Source: Stomatobaculum sp. F0698
Lineage (GTDB): Bacteria > Bacillota > Clostridia > Lachnospirales > Lachnospiraceae
Assembly (NCBI RefSeq): GCF_030644385.1
Contig: NZ_CP130060.1
Location: 248,001-312,000, forward strand
DNA length: 64,000 bases
Direction: 5' to 3'
A program made the position numbers and the translations under genes. The notes beneath the pieces are model-generated. The model did no database searches. It had not been told where the DNA came from and worked only from the letters and a program-made list of their open reading frames with translations. Below, in pieces: positions 26,975 through 37,084 of this stretch; the stretch's first letter is position 1; every line of letters begins with the position of its first letter.

Positions 26975-27517
26975 ATGTCACGTATTGGAAGAATGCCTAT
27001 CGCGGTCCCGGCAGGCGTTACTGTCACGATCGCAGAAAATAATCTTGTGACTGTAAAAGGTCCGAAGGGTACGCTGGAGAGAGTGCTGCCCGCTGAGCTT
27101 GAGATCAAGCAGGAAGGCAGCGAGATCATCGTCACAAGACCCAACGATTTGAAGAGAATCAAGTCGCTGCACGGTCTCACGAGAACTCTGATTAAGAACA
27201 TGGTTGTCGGCGTGACTGAGGGCTATGAGAAGGTTCTGGAGATCAACGGTGTTGGTTACAGAGCCGCTAAGCAGGGAAGCAAACTCGTCCTGTCTCTTGG
27301 TTATTCTCATCCGGTCGAGATGGAGGATCCGGAAGGCGTCACGACGGTCCTCGACGGTCAGAACATCATCAAGGTGCAGGGTATCGATAAAGAGAAAGTC
27401 GGACAGCATGCTGCCGTGATCCGTGAGAAGAGATTGCCGGAGCCGTATAAGGGCAAGGGTATCAAGTACGCTACGGAGACCATCAGACGCAAGGTCGGTA
27501 AGACCGGTAAGAAATAA
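26975..27517 (+). CDS. rplF: Ribosomal protein L6
   Basis: The 180-residue 50S protein lies near the GTPase-associated centre. It starts with [18 protein letters not shown] and ends with the conserved [29 protein letters not shown] precedes the ATG. The gap of 64 bases after rpsH holds no clear signal. Confidence 0.97.
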   Translation: MSRIGRMPIAVPAGVTVTIAENNLVTVKGPKGTLERVLPAELEIKQEGSEIIVTRPNDLKRIKSLHGLTRTLIKNMVVGVTEGYEKVLEINGVGYRAAKQGSKLVLSLGYSHPVEMEDPEGVTTVLDGQNIIKVQGIDKEKVGQHAAVIREKRLPEPYKGKGIKYATETIRRKVGKTGKK

Positions 27518-27533
27518 TTAGGAGGGTTTTATT

Positions 27534-27902
27534 ATGGTAAGCAAAGAATCCAGAAAAGCTGTCCGCGAGAAGAAGCACTGGAGAATGCGCAGCCACCTGA
27601 GCGGTACTGCGCAGAGACCGCGCCTCTCCGTGTTCCGCAGCAACAGCCATATGTACGCGCAGATTATCGACGATACGGTCGGCCGTACCCTCGTCGCTGC
27701 TTCCACGCTGGAGAAGGAGGCAAAGAGCGCACTGGAGCACACGGATACCGTGGAAGCTGCTGCGTTTGTCGGCAAGCTCATCGCAGAGCGCGCGAAGGAG
27801 CAGGGTATCAGCGCCGTCGTGTTTGACAGAGGTGGATTCCTCTATACGGGTAAGATTCAGGCGCTCGCAGACGCTGCACGCGAAGCCGGCTTACAATTCT
27901 AA
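27534..27902 (+). CDS. rplR: Ribosomal protein L18
   Basis: The 122-residue protein binds 5S rRNA together with L5. Family sequence is visible in [20 protein letters not shown], with HMYAQIIDD and [20 protein letters not shown] following. AGGAGGG precedes the ATG. Confidence 0.97.
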   Translation: MVSKESRKAVREKKHWRMRSHLSGTAQRPRLSVFRSNSHMYAQIIDDTVGRTLVAASTLEKEAKSALEHTDTVEAAAFVGKLIAERAKEQGISAVVFDRGGFLYTGKIQALADAAREAGLQF

Positions 27903-27920
27903 GAGGGGGAACAGAAGACA

Positions 27921-28436
27921 ATGGCAATGAATCGCGATAGAAACGATCAGAAGAATTCTGAGTACAACGACAAGGTCGTCGCCATCAAGCGCGTCAGCAA
28001 GACCGTCAAGGGCGGCCGCACGATGCGTTTCTCCGCTCTCGTGGTTGTAGGAGACGGCAAGGGCAAGGTCGGCGTCGGACTCGGCAAGGCAGGTGAGGTT
28101 CCGGAGGCAATTCGCAAGGGCAAAGAGGCAGCTATGAGAAACATTGTCTCGATTGCAATTGACGAGAACAAGAGCATTCCGCACGACTACACGGGTGCGT
28201 TCGGCAGCGCCGAGGTGCTCATGAAGCGCGCACCGGAAGGTACCGGTATCATCGCAGGCGGCCCGGTCCGTGCTGTGGTTGAGCTCGCAGGTATCCAGAA
28301 CATCCGTACCAAGTCGCTCGGTTCCAACAACAAGACCAACGTTGTGCTTGCGACCCTGGAGGGACTCAAGGCAATCCGCTCTCCGGAGGAGATTGCAAAG
28401 AGACGCGGCAAGTCCGTGGAAGAAATTCTCGGCTGA
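27921..28436 (+). CDS. rpsE: Ribosomal protein S5
   Basis: The 171-residue 30S protein contributes to decoding fidelity and the mRNA entry helicase. It has the double-stranded-RNA-like N-terminal domain ([20 protein letters not shown]) and the C-terminal [27 protein letters not shown] precedes the ATG. Confidence 0.97.
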   Translation: MAMNRDRNDQKNSEYNDKVVAIKRVSKTVKGGRTMRFSALVVVGDGKGKVGVGLGKAGEVPEAIRKGKEAAMRNIVSIAIDENKSIPHDYTGAFGSAEVLMKRAPEGTGIIAGGPVRAVVELAGIQNIRTKSLGSNNKTNVVLATLEGLKAIRSPEEIAKRRGKSVEEILG

Positions 28437-28452
28437 ATAGGAGGACAGGAAC

Positions 28453-28641
28453 ATGGCGAAGCAGCTTAAGATTACTCTTGTCAAGTCCCCGATCGGCGCA
28501 ATTCCGAAGCAGAGAGCGACTGTGGTCGCACTGGGACTCAAGAAAATGCACAAGACCGTCATCATGCCGGATAACGAGGCAATGCGCGGCATGGTTTGGC
28601 GCGTGAGACACCTTGTGCGTGTCGAAGAAGTAGAAGAATAA
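28453..28641 (+). CDS. rpmD: Ribosomal protein L30
   Basis: The 62-residue protein matches bacterial L30 in [20 protein letters not shown] and the C-terminal [17 protein letters not shown]. It follows rpsE by 16 bases with AGGAGGA between. Confidence 0.96.
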   Translation: MAKQLKITLVKSPIGAIPKQRATVVALGLKKMHKTVIMPDNEAMRGMVWRVRHLVRVEEVEE

Positions 28642-28658
28642 GGATAGGAGGTTCAGTC

Positions 28659-29099
28659 ATGGATTTATCGAATTTGAGACCGGCTGAGGGCGCTGTCCAC
28701 TCTGACAACTTCAGACGCGGCCGCGGTCACGGATCCGGCAACGGAAAGACTGCCGGTAAGGGACACAAGGGTCAGAAGGCGCGTTCCGGCGCTCCGAGAC
28801 CGGGCTTCGAGGGTGGCCAGATGCCGCTCTACAGACGCATTCCGAAGAGAGGCTTCAAGAACCGCAACACGAAGGATATCGTGGCGGTCAATGTCGAGAG
28901 ACTTGAGAAGTTCGAGAACGGAAGCGAAGTGACGGCTGAGTCGCTGATCGCACTCGGCATCATCTCCCACGCACGCGACGGCGTGAAGATCCTTGGCAAC
29001 GGCGAGCTCACCAAGAAGCTGACCGTCAAGGTTTGCGCAGTCAGCGAGGGTGCAAAGGCTAAGATTGAGGCGGTAGGCGGTACCTGCGAGGTGCTGTAA
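28659..29099 (+). CDS. rplO: Ribosomal protein L15
   Basis: The 146-residue 50S assembly protein shows the glycine/arginine-rich N terminus typical of L15 ([39 protein letters not shown]). I chose the ATG at 28659, which follows AGGAGG and yields the standard [14 protein letters not shown]; the frame is open farther upstream inside rpmD. It ends 2 bases before secY. Confidence 0.97.
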   Translation: MDLSNLRPAEGAVHSDNFRRGRGHGSGNGKTAGKGHKGQKARSGAPRPGFEGGQMPLYRRIPKRGFKNRNTKDIVAVNVERLEKFENGSEVTAESLIALGIISHARDGVKILGNGELTKKLTVKVCAVSEGAKAKIEAVGGTCEVL

Positions 29100-29101
29100 C
29101 T

Positions 29102-30433
29102 ATGCTGAAGAGTCTCCGACAGGCATTGAAAGTCAAGGAGGTTCGGCAACGGCTCTTGTTCACCCTTCTGATGCTGATTGTGATCCGCTTCGGAAGCAAT
29201 CTACCGATTCCCGGCGTGAACACGGACTATCTGAAGAACTTCTTTGAACAGCAAAGACAGAGCTCCGGCAATGCGTTTAATTTCTTTAACGCGATTACCG
29301 GTGGCTCGTTTGAGCAGATGAGCGTTCTTGCGCTCAGCATCACACCTTACATCACGTCCTCCATTATCATGGAGCTCATGACGATTGCCATCCCGCGGCT
29401 TGAGGAACTGCAGCGGGAGGGCGAGGACGGCAGAAAGAAAATCCTGAGCTACACGCGTTACCTGACGGTTGCGCTGGCGCTCATCGAGTCGATTGCCATG
29501 GCGGTCGGCTTCGGCAGTCAGGGTCTACTGACCCACTTCACGTTGAAGAGCGTGGTCGTCACGATTGCGACGATGACTGCGGGTTCCGCCTTCCTCATGT
29601 GGATCGGTGAGAGAATCACGGAGAAGGGTGTCGGCAACGGCATCTCGATCGTACTTCTCATCAACATCCTTTCCTCGATTCCGAGAGATTTTGCGACGCT
29701 CTGGGAGCGCTTCATTATGAACGCGAAGTCGCCGGCCACAGCTGTGGTCGCAGGCCTGATTATCGTGGCTTGCATTCTTCTCATGACGGTCTTTGTCGTG
29801 TTGCTCTGCGACGCCGAGCGCCACATTCCGGTGCAGTATACGGCAAAGATGCAGGGCAGAAGAGTGCTCGGCAACGGACAGTCCTCGGAGATTCCGCTGA
29901 AGGTCAACACCGCAGGCGTGATTCCGGTTATCTTCGCAAGCTCCTTGATGTCCTTCCCGGTTGTCATCTCGCAGTTCTTTAACCTGGACTACGCGAGCAT
30001 TCCGGGCAAGATCATCATGGTCCTGAATTCGTCGAACTGGCTTAAGCCGGAGCGCCCGATTTATTCGATCGGTCTGGTGCTCTACATCGTGCTCATCATT
30101 TTGTTTGCATATTTCTACACCTCCATCACCTTCAACCCGTTGGAGATCGCAAACAACATGAAGAAGTCCGGCGGCTTCATTCCGGGCATTCGTCCGGGCC
30201 GTCCGACCAGTGACTACCTGAGCGAAGTGTTAAAGTATGTCATCTTTCTCGGTGCAACGGGCCTCACGATCGTTGCTGTCATCCCGATTTTCATTTCGGG
30301 TGTCTTCAACATCGGATCGCTCACGTTCACCGGAAACTCTCTGATCATTATTGTCGGCGTAATTCTCGAGACGCTGAAGTCTATTACCTCCACCACGCTG
30401 GTGCGGAACTATAAGGGCTTCCTCGGAAATTAA
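29102..30433 (+). CDS. secY: Protein translocase subunit SecY
   Basis: This 443-residue membrane protein forms the channel of the general secretion pathway with SecE and SecG. Ten hydrophobic segments are visible, and signature stretches include SIFALSITPYITSS-like VLALSITPYITSSIIMELM, the GIGNGIS-type KGVGNGISIVLLINI and FTSITFNPLEIANNMKKSGG-like YTSITFNPLEIANNMKK. The cytoplasmic loop FIPGIRPGRPTSDYL contacts the ribosome and SecA. It is placed between rplO and adk, as in most Firmicutes. Confidence 0.97.
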   Translation: MLKSLRQALKVKEVRQRLLFTLLMLIVIRFGSNLPIPGVNTDYLKNFFEQQRQSSGNAFNFFNAITGGSFEQMSVLALSITPYITSSIIMELMTIAIPRLEELQREGEDGRKKILSYTRYLTVALALIESIAMAVGFGSQGLLTHFTLKSVVVTIATMTAGSAFLMWIGERITEKGVGNGISIVLLINILSSIPRDFATLWERFIMNAKSPATAVVAGLIIVACILLMTVFVVLLCDAERHIPVQYTAKMQGRRVLGNGQSSEIPLKVNTAGVIPVIFASSLMSFPVVISQFFNLDYASIPGKIIMVLNSSNWLKPERPIYSIGLVLYIVLIILFAYFYTSITFNPLEIANNMKKSGGFIPGIRPGRPTSDYLSEVLKYVIFLGATGLTIVAVIPIFISGVFNIGSLTFTGNSLIIIVGVILETLKSITSTTLVRNYKGFLGN

Positions 30434-30514
30434 CGCAGAGCGCGGCGTCCGGCGGGCAAGTATGTCCGCCGGATGCTCTACATTGCGAAGGGCACGCTAG
30501 CAAAGGAGACGGCA

Positions 30515-31153
30515 GTGAAGATTGTCATGCTCGGCGCACCTGGCGCCGGAAAAGGAACACAGGCAAAGCGAATTGCGGAGTACTATCAAATTCCGCATAT
30601 CTCGACCGGAGATATTTTCCGCGCAAACATCAAGGCGGGCACGCCGCTCGGCCTTGAGGCGAAGCGCTATATGGATGCGGGCGGACTTGTGCCGGACGAG
30701 GTGACCATCGGGATGCTGATAAATCGCATTCACGAGGCGGACTGCAGCGAGGGCTATGTGCTGGACGGCTTCCCGCGGACCATACCGCAGGCGGAGGCGC
30801 TGACGGAAGCACTTGCGGCGGAGGGCACCAAGATCGATGAAGCGGTCGATATCGAAGTGCCGGATGAGGCTATCATCGACCGCATGGGGGGACGGCGCAG
30901 CTGTCCGAATTGTGGCGAGAGCTATCACGTTCGCTACCGCGCACCGAAGACGGTGAATGTCTGCGATGTCTGCGGCCACGAGCTCGTACAGCGCGCGGAC
31001 GACAAGCCGGAGACGGTGGCGGCACGCCTTAAGGTCTACCACGAGCAGACCAAGCCCTTGATCGACTACTACAGGGCGCAGGGTGTGCTTCGGGAAGTGG
31101 ACGGCACGATGGAGATGGGAGAAGTGTTCGAGGCAATCAAGGCGCTGATTTGA
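30515..31153 (+). CDS. adk: Adenylate kinase, zinc-lid form
   Basis: The 212-residue enzyme interconverts AMP, ADP and ATP. The P-loop [10 protein letters not shown] is at residues 7-16, the AMP-binding DGFPRT segment is near 85, and the LID domain carries four cysteines (CPNCG and CDVCG, about residues 130-153) that bind zinc, as in Gram-positive enzymes. The GTG at 30515 gives the family N terminus [10 protein letters not shown] and has AAAGGAG 6 bases upstream. The frame is open for 14 codons upstream without family similarity. Confidence 0.95.
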   Translation: MKIVMLGAPGAGKGTQAKRIAEYYQIPHISTGDIFRANIKAGTPLGLEAKRYMDAGGLVPDEVTIGMLINRIHEADCSEGYVLDGFPRTIPQAEALTEALAAEGTKIDEAVDIEVPDEAIIDRMGGRRSCPNCGESYHVRYRAPKTVNVCDVCGHELVQRADDKPETVAARLKVYHEQTKPLIDYYRAQGVLREVDGTMEMGEVFEAIKALI

Positions 31154-31178
31154 GCTGCCCCGGAGAATGGAGTTTGAA

Positions 31179-31955
31179 ATGGCAGTGACGGTAAAATCGG
31201 AACATGAAATTCAGCTGATGCGGGAGGCGGGCGAAATTCTCGCCAAGGTGCACGAGGAACTGCACGCGGCTTTGAAGCCGGGGATGACGACCTACGAGAT
31301 CGACAGACTCTGCGAGAAGCTGATACGCGGCTACGACTGCATTCCCTCCTTCCTCGGCTATGAGGGCTATCCCGCGAGTGTCTGTGTTTCGGTCAACGAG
31401 GAGATAGTCCACGGCATTCCCTCGAAGAAGCGCGTGCTCCGCGAGGGCGATATCGTGTCGCTTGACACCGGTGTAATCTGGAAGGGCTGGCAGAGCGATG
31501 CGGCGAGAACCTGGGCCATCGGCGAAATCTCGAAAGAGGCGCAGGATTTGATCGACGTGACGCGGGCGTCCTTCTTTGCGGGCTTACGCTTTGCAAAGGC
31601 GGGCAATCACTTAAACGATATCTGCGGTGCAATCGGCGACTACGCCGAAGAACGCGGCTACGGGGTCGTGAGAGACCTGGTGGGCCACGGCATCGGCACC
31701 GAGATGCACGAGGATCCGGAAGTTCCGAATTTCCGCATGAACCGGAAGGGCATACGCTTACAGGCGGGTATGACCCTCGCGATCGAGCCGATGATTACCA
31801 TCGGAACCTACGAAGTGGACTGGGGCGATGACGGCTGGACCGTGACTACGGCAGACGGCAGCCTCGCGGCCCACTATGAGAATACAATTCTGATCACGGA
31901 CGGTGAACCCGAGATTTTATCGCTCGGCAAGGACGATCCGGACAGAGAGCAATAA
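31179..31955 (+). CDS. map: Methionine aminopeptidase type I
   Basis: The 258-residue enzyme removes the initiator methionine from nascent proteins using two metal ions. Metal ligands can be placed in [24 protein letters not shown] and AIEPM, with the final Glu in YENTILIT. The ATG at 31179 is preferred because GGAG lies 6 bases upstream; another ATG at 31167 is only 2 bases from its potential site. It sits between adk and infA as usual in this operon. Confidence 0.95.
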   Translation: MAVTVKSEHEIQLMREAGEILAKVHEELHAALKPGMTTYEIDRLCEKLIRGYDCIPSFLGYEGYPASVCVSVNEEIVHGIPSKKRVLREGDIVSLDTGVIWKGWQSDAARTWAIGEISKEAQDLIDVTRASFFAGLRFAKAGNHLNDICGAIGDYAEERGYGVVRDLVGHGIGTEMHEDPEVPNFRMNRKGIRLQAGMTLAIEPMITIGTYEVDWGDDGWTVTTADGSLAAHYENTILITDGEPEILSLGKDDPDREQ

Positions 31956-31972
31956 ACCGAAAGGACAGTAGG

Positions 31973-32191
31973 ATGTCAAAGACGGACGTAATCCAGCTGG
32001 AAGGCAAGGTCATCGAGAAGCTGCCGAACGCGATGTTTCAGGTAGAACTGGAGAATGGCCATCAGGTGCTCGCGCACATTTCCGGCAAGCTCAGAATGAA
32101 CTACATCCGCATACTCCCGGGCGACCGGGTGACGGTGGAGTTGTCGCCCTATGACCTCAACAAGGCAAGAATTACTTGGAGAAATAAATAA
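31973..32191 (+). CDS. infA: Translation initiation factor IF-1
   Basis: The 72-residue OB-fold protein occupies the A site during initiation. The sequence [20 protein letters not shown], with [19 protein letters not shown] and [18 protein letters not shown], matches IF-1 along its whole length. AAAGGACAG precedes the ATG. Confidence 0.96.
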   Translation: MSKTDVIQLEGKVIEKLPNAMFQVELENGHQVLAHISGKLRMNYIRILPGDRVTVELSPYDLNKARITWRNK

Positions 32192-32213
32192 TCTGCAGAA
32201 GTGAGCTGTAGAC

Positions 32214-32242
32214 TTGTAAAGCGGAATCAAAACTGCTATACT
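32214..32242 (+). promoter_or_regulatory. Internal promoter ahead of rpmJ
   Basis: TTGTAA (32214-32219), 17 bp and TATACT (32237-32242), with a TGC extension before the -10. It lies in the 92-base gap after infA and could drive rpmJ-rpsM-rpsK-rpsD-rpoA-rplQ independently of the S10 promoter. Confidence 0.7.
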
Positions 32243-32283
32243 ACTATGGCGACTTTGTTGGCAGATGAAAGGAGTATCACACA

Positions 32284-32397
32284 ATGAAAGTCAGATCTTC
32301 AGTCAAGCCGATGTGCGAGAAGTGCAAAGTCATCAAGCGCAAGGGCTCCGTCAGAATCATCTGCGAGAACCCGAAGCACAAGCAGAGACAAGGCTAA
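32284..32397 (+). CDS. rpmJ: Ribosomal protein L36
   Basis: This 37-residue protein reads [20 protein letters not shown] and ends KHKQRQG. It is the zinc form, with Cys11, Cys14, Cys27 and His32 as ligands. GAAAGGAG lies upstream of the ATG. It occupies its standard place between infA and rpsM. Confidence 0.96.
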   Translation: MKVRSSVKPMCEKCKVIKRKGSVRIICENPKHKQRQG

Positions 32398-32433
32398 GAC
32401 GCAGCAAAAATAATACAGGAGGAAGACAGCACA

Positions 32434-32802
32434 ATGGCTCGTATTTCAGGCGTTGATTTACCGAGAGAGAAGCGTGTTGAAATCGGACTCACCTATATCT
32501 ATGGTATCGGTGTGACGAGTTCCAACAGAATTCTGTCCCAGGCCGGCGTGGATCCGAACACGAGAGTCAAGGATCTCACCGATGACGAAGTCAAGAAGAT
32601 TGCCGAAGTGATCGCTGAAACTCAGGTTGTCGAGGGTGATCTGAGAAGACAGATCGCCATGGACATCAAGAGACTCACCGAAATCGGCTGCTATCGCGGA
32701 ATTCGCCATCGTAAGGGCTTGCCCGTTCGCGGTCAGAAGACCAAGACGAATGCAAGAACTCGCAAAGGCCCGAGAAAGACCGTTGCTAATAAGAAGAAGT
32801 AA
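32434..32802 (+). CDS. rpsM: Ribosomal protein S13
   Basis: The 122-residue protein bridges the 30S head to the 50S subunit and contacts P-site t[23 protein letters not shown] and the basic C terminus [19 protein letters not shown] are diagnostic. AGGAGGAAG precedes the ATG. Confidence 0.97.
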   Translation: MARISGVDLPREKRVEIGLTYIYGIGVTSSNRILSQAGVDPNTRVKDLTDDEVKKIAEVIAETQVVEGDLRRQIAMDIKRLTEIGCYRGIRHRKGLPVRGQKTKTNARTRKGPRKTVANKKK

Positions 32803-32890
32803 ATTTAGTAACCGCAGAATTGAATCACGTTGCATGTTTTAACAACAGGAGCGAACTTGGTTCAAGTAAACGAGAAAGTAGGTTAGTTTA

Positions 32891-33298
32891 ATGGCAAAGC
32901 AGCAGATGTCAAGCGCGAAGAAGGCGTCCGCCAAGAAGCGCGTTAAGAAAAACGTTGAACGCGGCCAGGCACACATTCAGTCTTCGTTTAACAACACGAT
33001 TGTTACGCTGACTGATTTACAGGGCAATGCGCTGTCCTGGGCAAGTGCCGGTGGCCTTGGATTCAGAGGTTCAAAGAAATCTACTCCGTATGCAGCTTCC
33101 GTGGCTGCAGAGACTGCCGCAAAAGCAGCTATCATCCATGGTTTAAAGTCTGTTGACGTGATGGTGAAGGGTCCGGGTTCCGGGCGCGAAGCCGCAATCC
33201 GTGCGCTCTCTGCGTGTGGTATTGAGGTGACCAGCATTAAGGACGTGACCCCGGTTCCGCACAACGGATGCCGTCCGCCGAAGCGCAGAAGAGTATAA
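32891..33298 (+). CDS. rpsK: Ribosomal protein S11
   Basis: The 135-residue platform protein shows [37 protein letters not shown] and the C terminus [18 protein letters not shown]. The 88-base gap after rpsM carries no clear regulatory motif, and the ribosome site near AAAGTAGG is weak. Confidence 0.96.
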   Translation: MAKQQMSSAKKASAKKRVKKNVERGQAHIQSSFNNTIVTLTDLQGNALSWASAGGLGFRGSKKSTPYAASVAAETAAKAAIIHGLKSVDVMVKGPGSGREAAIRALSACGIEVTSIKDVTPVPHNGCRPPKRRRV

Positions 33299-33313
33299 TC
33301 AGGAGGTAGAAAA

Positions 33314-33907
33314 GTGGCAGTTAACAGAGTTCCTGTTCTTAAAAGATGCAGATCTCTCGGCCTGGAGCCCGGATTCCTCGGCATCGATAAAAGATCCAAC
33401 AGAGAATTGAGAAGAGCAAACCGCAAGATGAGCGAGTACGGCTCTCAGCTTCGCGAGAAGCAGAAGGCAAAGTTCATCTACGGTGTGCTGGAGAAGCCGT
33501 TCCGCAATTATTTCGAGAAGGCGTCCCGCATGAGAGGACAGGTCGGTGAAAACCTGATGATCCTTCTCGAGAGCAGACTGGACAATGTGATTTTCCGCCT
33601 CGGCTGGGCAAGAACCAGAAGAGAGGCTCGTCAGATTGTCGGTCACAGACATGTTCTTGTGAACGGTAAGATTGTGAACATCCCGTCCTATCTGATCAAG
33701 GCAGGCGACACGATCGAGATCAAGGAGAGAGCAAAGTCTTCGGAGCGCTACAAGGAGGTCCTCGAGATGACTTCCGGTCGCATTGTCCCGACTTGGCTCG
33801 AGTCCGACAAGGAGAACCTGAAGGGCGCAGTCAAGGCACTGCCGTCCCGTGAGGAGATTGACGTTCCGGTCGATGAACTGCAGATCGTTGAGTTGTACTC
33901 CAAGTAA
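33314..33907 (+). CDS. rpsD: Ribosomal protein S4
   Basis: The 197-residue protein starts 30S assembly and carries an S4 RNA-binding domain (RLDNVIFRLGWARTRREARQ, then GHRHVLVNGKIVNIPSYLI). The N terminus lacks the zinc-ligand cysteine set. The start is GTG at 33314, preceded by AGGAGG. In several bacteria S4 represses its own operon. Confidence 0.97.
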   Translation: MAVNRVPVLKRCRSLGLEPGFLGIDKRSNRELRRANRKMSEYGSQLREKQKAKFIYGVLEKPFRNYFEKASRMRGQVGENLMILLESRLDNVIFRLGWARTRREARQIVGHRHVLVNGKIVNIPSYLIKAGDTIEIKERAKSSERYKEVLEMTSGRIVPTWLESDKENLKGAVKALPSREEIDVPVDELQIVELYSK

Positions 33908-33919
33908 TAAGTCTACCGC

Positions 33920-33948
33920 TAGGGAGTCTCTGTTTGAGGGACTCCCTA
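33920..33948 (+). promoter_or_regulatory. Hairpin between rpsD and rpoA
   Basis: TAGGGAGTC (33920-33928) pairs with GACTCCCTA (33940-33948). The stem is strong but only GGGGCTTTT follows several bases later, so it may slow polymerase, protect an mRNA end, or be a protein-binding site rather than a full terminator. Confidence 0.45.
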
Positions 33949-34006
33949 CGTGGGGCTTTTCGGAGTGTTTCAATGCGTGGCCAAAGATTTAAAGGAGGTA
34001 TCATTC

Positions 34007-34993
34007 TTGTTCGAATTTCAGAAACCAAATATCGAGATTGCTGAGATCTCCGAAGACAAAACGTTTGGCCGTTTCATCTGCGAACCGCTTGAGAGAGGCT
34101 ATGGTCTGACGCTCGGAAATTCCCTGCGCCGCATCATGCTCTCCTCCCTTCCGGGAACCGCGGTGAGCCAGGTGAAGATTGCCGGTGTGCTCCATGAGTT
34201 CTCTTCCATCCCCCAGGTCAAGGAGGATGTGACGGAGATTATCATGAACATCAAGAGCCTTGCAATCAAGAATAGCTCGACCTCCCAGGAACCGAAGATC
34301 GCCTACATTGATTTTGAAGGCGAGGGTGAGGTCACCGCTGCAGACATCCAGTGCGATGCTGACATTGAGATCCTCAATAAGGATCAGGTCATTGCGACCA
34401 TTTCCGGCGGCAGCACGAAGTTCTCTGCAGAGCTCACGATCACAAACGGACGCGGCTACGTCAGCGCGGAGAAGAATAAGGCGCAGGGTGACCTGCCGAT
34501 CGGCGTGATTGCGGTGGATTCCATCTACACGCCGGTGGAGCGCGTCAACATGCGCGTGGAAAACACCCGTGTCGGTCAGATGACGGACTACGACAAGCTC
34601 ACGCTTGACGTGTTTACCGACGGCACGGCGGCGCCGGATGAGGCGGTGAGCCTCGCGGCGAAGGTGCTCTCGGAGCACCTGGGTCTCTTCGTGGATCTCT
34701 CGGAGAATGCTCGCAGAGTCGAGGTCATGTCCGAGAAGAAGAGCGACGAGAAGGAAAAAGTGCTTGAGATGAACATCGATGAGCTTGAGCTCTCGGTGCG
34801 TTCCTACAACTGTTTGAAGCGCGCGGGCATCAACACGGTCGAAGAGTTGATCAACAAGACGCCGGAAGACATGATGAAGGTGAGAAATCTCGGCAAGAAG
34901 TCGCTCGACGAAGTTCTGGAAAAGCTTGCGGATCTCAATTTGCAGCTGCGCCAGAGCGAAGAGATGGGCGAAGAGGAAGAAGAAATTCAGTAA
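34007..34993 (+). CDS. rpoA: RNA polymerase alpha subunit
   Basis: The 328-residue protein dimerises to nucleate RNA polymerase (N-terminal domain, residues 1-230, with [20 protein letters not shown]) and contacts upstream DNA and activators (C-terminal domain from about 250, with [20 protein letters not shown] and [16 protein letters not shown]). I chose the TTG at 34007: it gives the family N terminus [14 protein letters not shown] and follows AAAGGAGGT by about 8 bases. The frame is open farther upstream but has no family similarity there. Confidence 0.95.
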   Translation: MFEFQKPNIEIAEISEDKTFGRFICEPLERGYGLTLGNSLRRIMLSSLPGTAVSQVKIAGVLHEFSSIPQVKEDVTEIIMNIKSLAIKNSSTSQEPKIAYIDFEGEGEVTAADIQCDADIEILNKDQVIATISGGSTKFSAELTITNGRGYVSAEKNKAQGDLPIGVIAVDSIYTPVERVNMRVENTRVGQMTDYDKLTLDVFTDGTAAPDEAVSLAAKVLSEHLGLFVDLSENARRVEVMSEKKSDEKEKVLEMNIDELELSVRSYNCLKRAGINTVEELINKTPEDMMKVRNLGKKSLDEVLEKLADLNLQLRQSEEMGEEEEEIQ

Positions 34994-35091
34994 AGACTGT
35001 CGGGCAAGACGGTGACAGTCTGTGAGTATGGTGCGGCTCCGATGAGTCCCGATATGGCACGGACCGCGCTCCCAAACGGAGGAGAAAACCA

Positions 35092-35619
35092 ATGGCAAAG
35101 TACAGAAAGCTTGGACGCAAAACGGATGTGAGACTGGCTCTCCTGAGAAGTCAGGCGACGGCGCTCATCGCAAACGGCAAGATTGTGACGACCGAGGCGA
35201 GAGCAAAGGAAGTCAGAAAGATGGTCGAGCCCCTCATCGCACTTGCGGTGAAGGAGAAGGACAACTTTGAGACCGTGAGCGTCACGGCTAAAGTGCCGCG
35301 CAAGGATGCAAACGGCAAGCGCGTCAGAGAAGAGAAGGACGGCAAGAAGGTTGTTGTTTACGACACGGTCCAGAAGGAAATCAAGAAGGATAAGCCGTCC
35401 AGAATGAACGCAAGACGCCACATGCTCGCAAAGCTCTACGCAGTCGGCGAGTTCGATCCGAAGCACAAGAAGGTCGGCAAGAAGGTTGACCTGGTTGCGA
35501 AGCTCTTCGATGAGTACGGACCGAAGTATGAGAGCAGAAAGGGTGGTTACACCCGCATCGTGAAGATCGGCCTGAGAAAGGGCGACGCAGCGATGGAAGT
35601 GCTGCTTGAGCTGGTCTAA
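35092..35619 (+). CDS. rplQ: Ribosomal protein L17 with internal insertion
   Basis: The 175-residue protein is about 50 residues longer than typical L17. The N-terminal core ([20 protein letters not shown]) and C-terminal core ([20 protein letters not shown]) are intact, and the extra length is a highly charged segment at about residues 61-103 ([20 protein letters not shown]) inserted between them. It is the last gene of the block and is followed by a strong terminator. GGAGGAGAA precedes the ATG. Confidence 0.95.
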   Translation: MAKYRKLGRKTDVRLALLRSQATALIANGKIVTTEARAKEVRKMVEPLIALAVKEKDNFETVSVTAKVPRKDANGKRVREEKDGKKVVVYDTVQKEIKKDKPSRMNARRHMLAKLYAVGEFDPKHKKVGKKVDLVAKLFDEYGPKYESRKGGYTRIVKIGLRKGDAAMEVLLELV

Positions 35620-35633
35620 GCAGAGTGTTGAGT

Positions 35634-35666
35634 CCCGTCCCGGGATACCGGGGCGGGGCTTTTTTA
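35634..35666 (+). terminator. Terminator of the ribosomal protein block
   Basis: CCCGTCCCGG pairs with CCGGGGCGGG with one G-T pair, followed by CTTTTTT. Confidence 0.9.
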
Positions 35667-35667
35667 T

Positions 35668-35696
35668 TTGCTCTGCACGCAAATATCTTGTATACT
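35668..35696 (+). promoter_or_regulatory. Possible promoter of the wall-repeat protein gene
   Basis: TTGCTC, 17 bp, TATACT. The -10 is good and the -35 poor; it lies 56 bases before the ATG at 35752. Confidence 0.45.
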
Positions 35697-35751
35697 TACA
35701 ATAGTGGGGAGCATTGTGCGTTTTGCATAGAAGAACAGAAGGAGGCGTAAC

Positions 35752-36990
35752 ATGAAGGCGAAGAAAGTACTCTTATCGGCGCTCGCACTGGCGTTGTTGT
35801 CGACAGCGCCCGCGACGGTCTCGTGGGCCGCAAGCGGACAGAAAATCGGCAATGTGAGACTCAATGTGAAGAATCGTCTGGAGCCGGGTAGCAGCATAGG
35901 CCGTGACGGCGTGATACTCGGCGAGCCGGCAAAGGGCGAACTCGGCATCTGGGAGACCGCGGATGCTTATGATTTGGAGAGTGTGCGCGTGACCTCGGGC
36001 TTCGGTGAAAATCTCGCAATCGGCACCGAAATCGGCGTGGAGGCGGTGATACGCACGACGGGCGGCGGCAGGACCTTCTCGACGACACTCGGCGCGGGCG
36101 ATGTACACCTCTCGGACAACAGCGTCACGATTACGGATGTGCGGCGCAGCAAGCAGCGACTCATCGTAAGTCTGCGTTTATCGGGCATCAAGGGAGAGTA
36201 TGCGGAACCCGAGCAGGCGGAGTGGAAGTCCGGACAGACGGGCGTTGCAAGCTGGCGTGCCCCCTCGAATACAAGCGGCAGCTACGAAGTCGTGCTGCGG
36301 CGCGGAAACGATGTCGTGAAACGCGCTTTCGCTGTGACGGGCGAGAGCTATAATTTTTATCCTTACATGACCAAGCCGGGTCATTACAGTTTCCGCGTGC
36401 GCACCGAAGCGAAGGGCACGGGCAAGGCCTCCGGCTGGACCGAATCGGGCTCAATGCGCATCAGTGCGCAACAGGTTTCCGACGGGCGCGGTGCCGTCTG
36501 GGATCAGAACGGAGGTCCCACGGGTGAGACGAACAATGTCGTGAAAGCGGGTTGGATTTTGAACGGCGACAGCTGGAGTTACCGCTATCCGGACGGCAGC
36601 TTTAAGAAGGACGGCTGGGAGCAGATTGAGGGCAAGTGGTACCTCTTCAGCTCCGAGGGCAAAATGCGCACCGGTTGGGCGCGTACCGTCTCCGGCTGGT
36701 ACTATTTTGCCGAGAGCGGCGAGATGCTGACCGGCTGGCAGAATGTGAACGGTGTCATGTACTATCTGAATCCGGACGCGGATTCGCCGACCTACGGCAA
36801 AATGGCTGCGAATGAGCTCATCATGGACGGCAACAAGTTCTACTATGCGCTTGCGGACGGACAGCGCGCCAAGGGCTGGGCACAGCTCGGCGATCACTGG
36901 GGTTACTTCTACCCGGAGAGCGGCGAGATGGCACGCAATACGACCATAGACACCTTCTATGTGGATGCGAGCGGCGCTTGGAAGCGTTGA
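35752..36990 (+). CDS. Secreted protein with choline-binding-like wall repeats
   Basis: The 412-residue product has a signal peptide (KKVLLSALALALLSTAPATV, predicted cleavage near WAA at 27-29). Residues 30-255 form a beta-rich region of unknown function. From about 262 to the end there are aromatic/Gly repeats of the cell-wall/glucan-binding type: GWEQIEGKWYLFSSEGKMRT, GWARTVSGWYYFAESGEMLT, GWQNVNGVMYYLNPD and GWAQLGDHWGYFYPESGEMA. Such repeats bind choline or polysaccharide on the cell surface, so the protein is likely held non-covalently on the wall. It is convergent with a smaller protein carrying the same repeat type. Confidence 0.85.
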   Translation: MKAKKVLLSALALALLSTAPATVSWAASGQKIGNVRLNVKNRLEPGSSIGRDGVILGEPAKGELGIWETADAYDLESVRVTSGFGENLAIGTEIGVEAVIRTTGGGRTFSTTLGAGDVHLSDNSVTITDVRRSKQRLIVSLRLSGIKGEYAEPEQAEWKSGQTGVASWRAPSNTSGSYEVVLRRGNDVVKRAFAVTGESYNFYPYMTKPGHYSFRVRTEAKGTGKASGWTESGSMRISAQQVSDGRGAVWDQNGGPTGETNNVVKAGWILNGDSWSYRYPDGSFKKDGWEQIEGKWYLFSSEGKMRTGWARTVSGWYYFAESGEMLTGWQNVNGVMYYLNPDADSPTYGKMAANELIMDGNKFYYALADGQRAKGWAQLGDHWGYFYPESGEMARNTTIDTFYVDASGAWKR

Positions 36991-37026
36991 GCGGGGTGCG
37001 AGAGTCGAGCAAGGTGTGAGACATGA

Positions 37027-37058
37027 AAAAGGGGAAGCGCCGAGGCGCTTCCCCTTTA
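37027..37058. terminator. Bidirectional terminator between the two wall-repeat genes
   Basis: AAAAGGGGAAGCGC pairs with GCGCTTCCCCTTT around a 4-base loop, with A and T tracts at the ends. Confidence 0.85.
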
Positions 37059-37084
37059 AATTGCTTGACAAAAGTGATGATTGA

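Noticed and set aside
33920..33948. Hairpin after rpsD considered as a terminator
   Set aside because: There is no T run directly after the stem and rpoA follows at once with a strong ribosome site, so full termination is unlikely.
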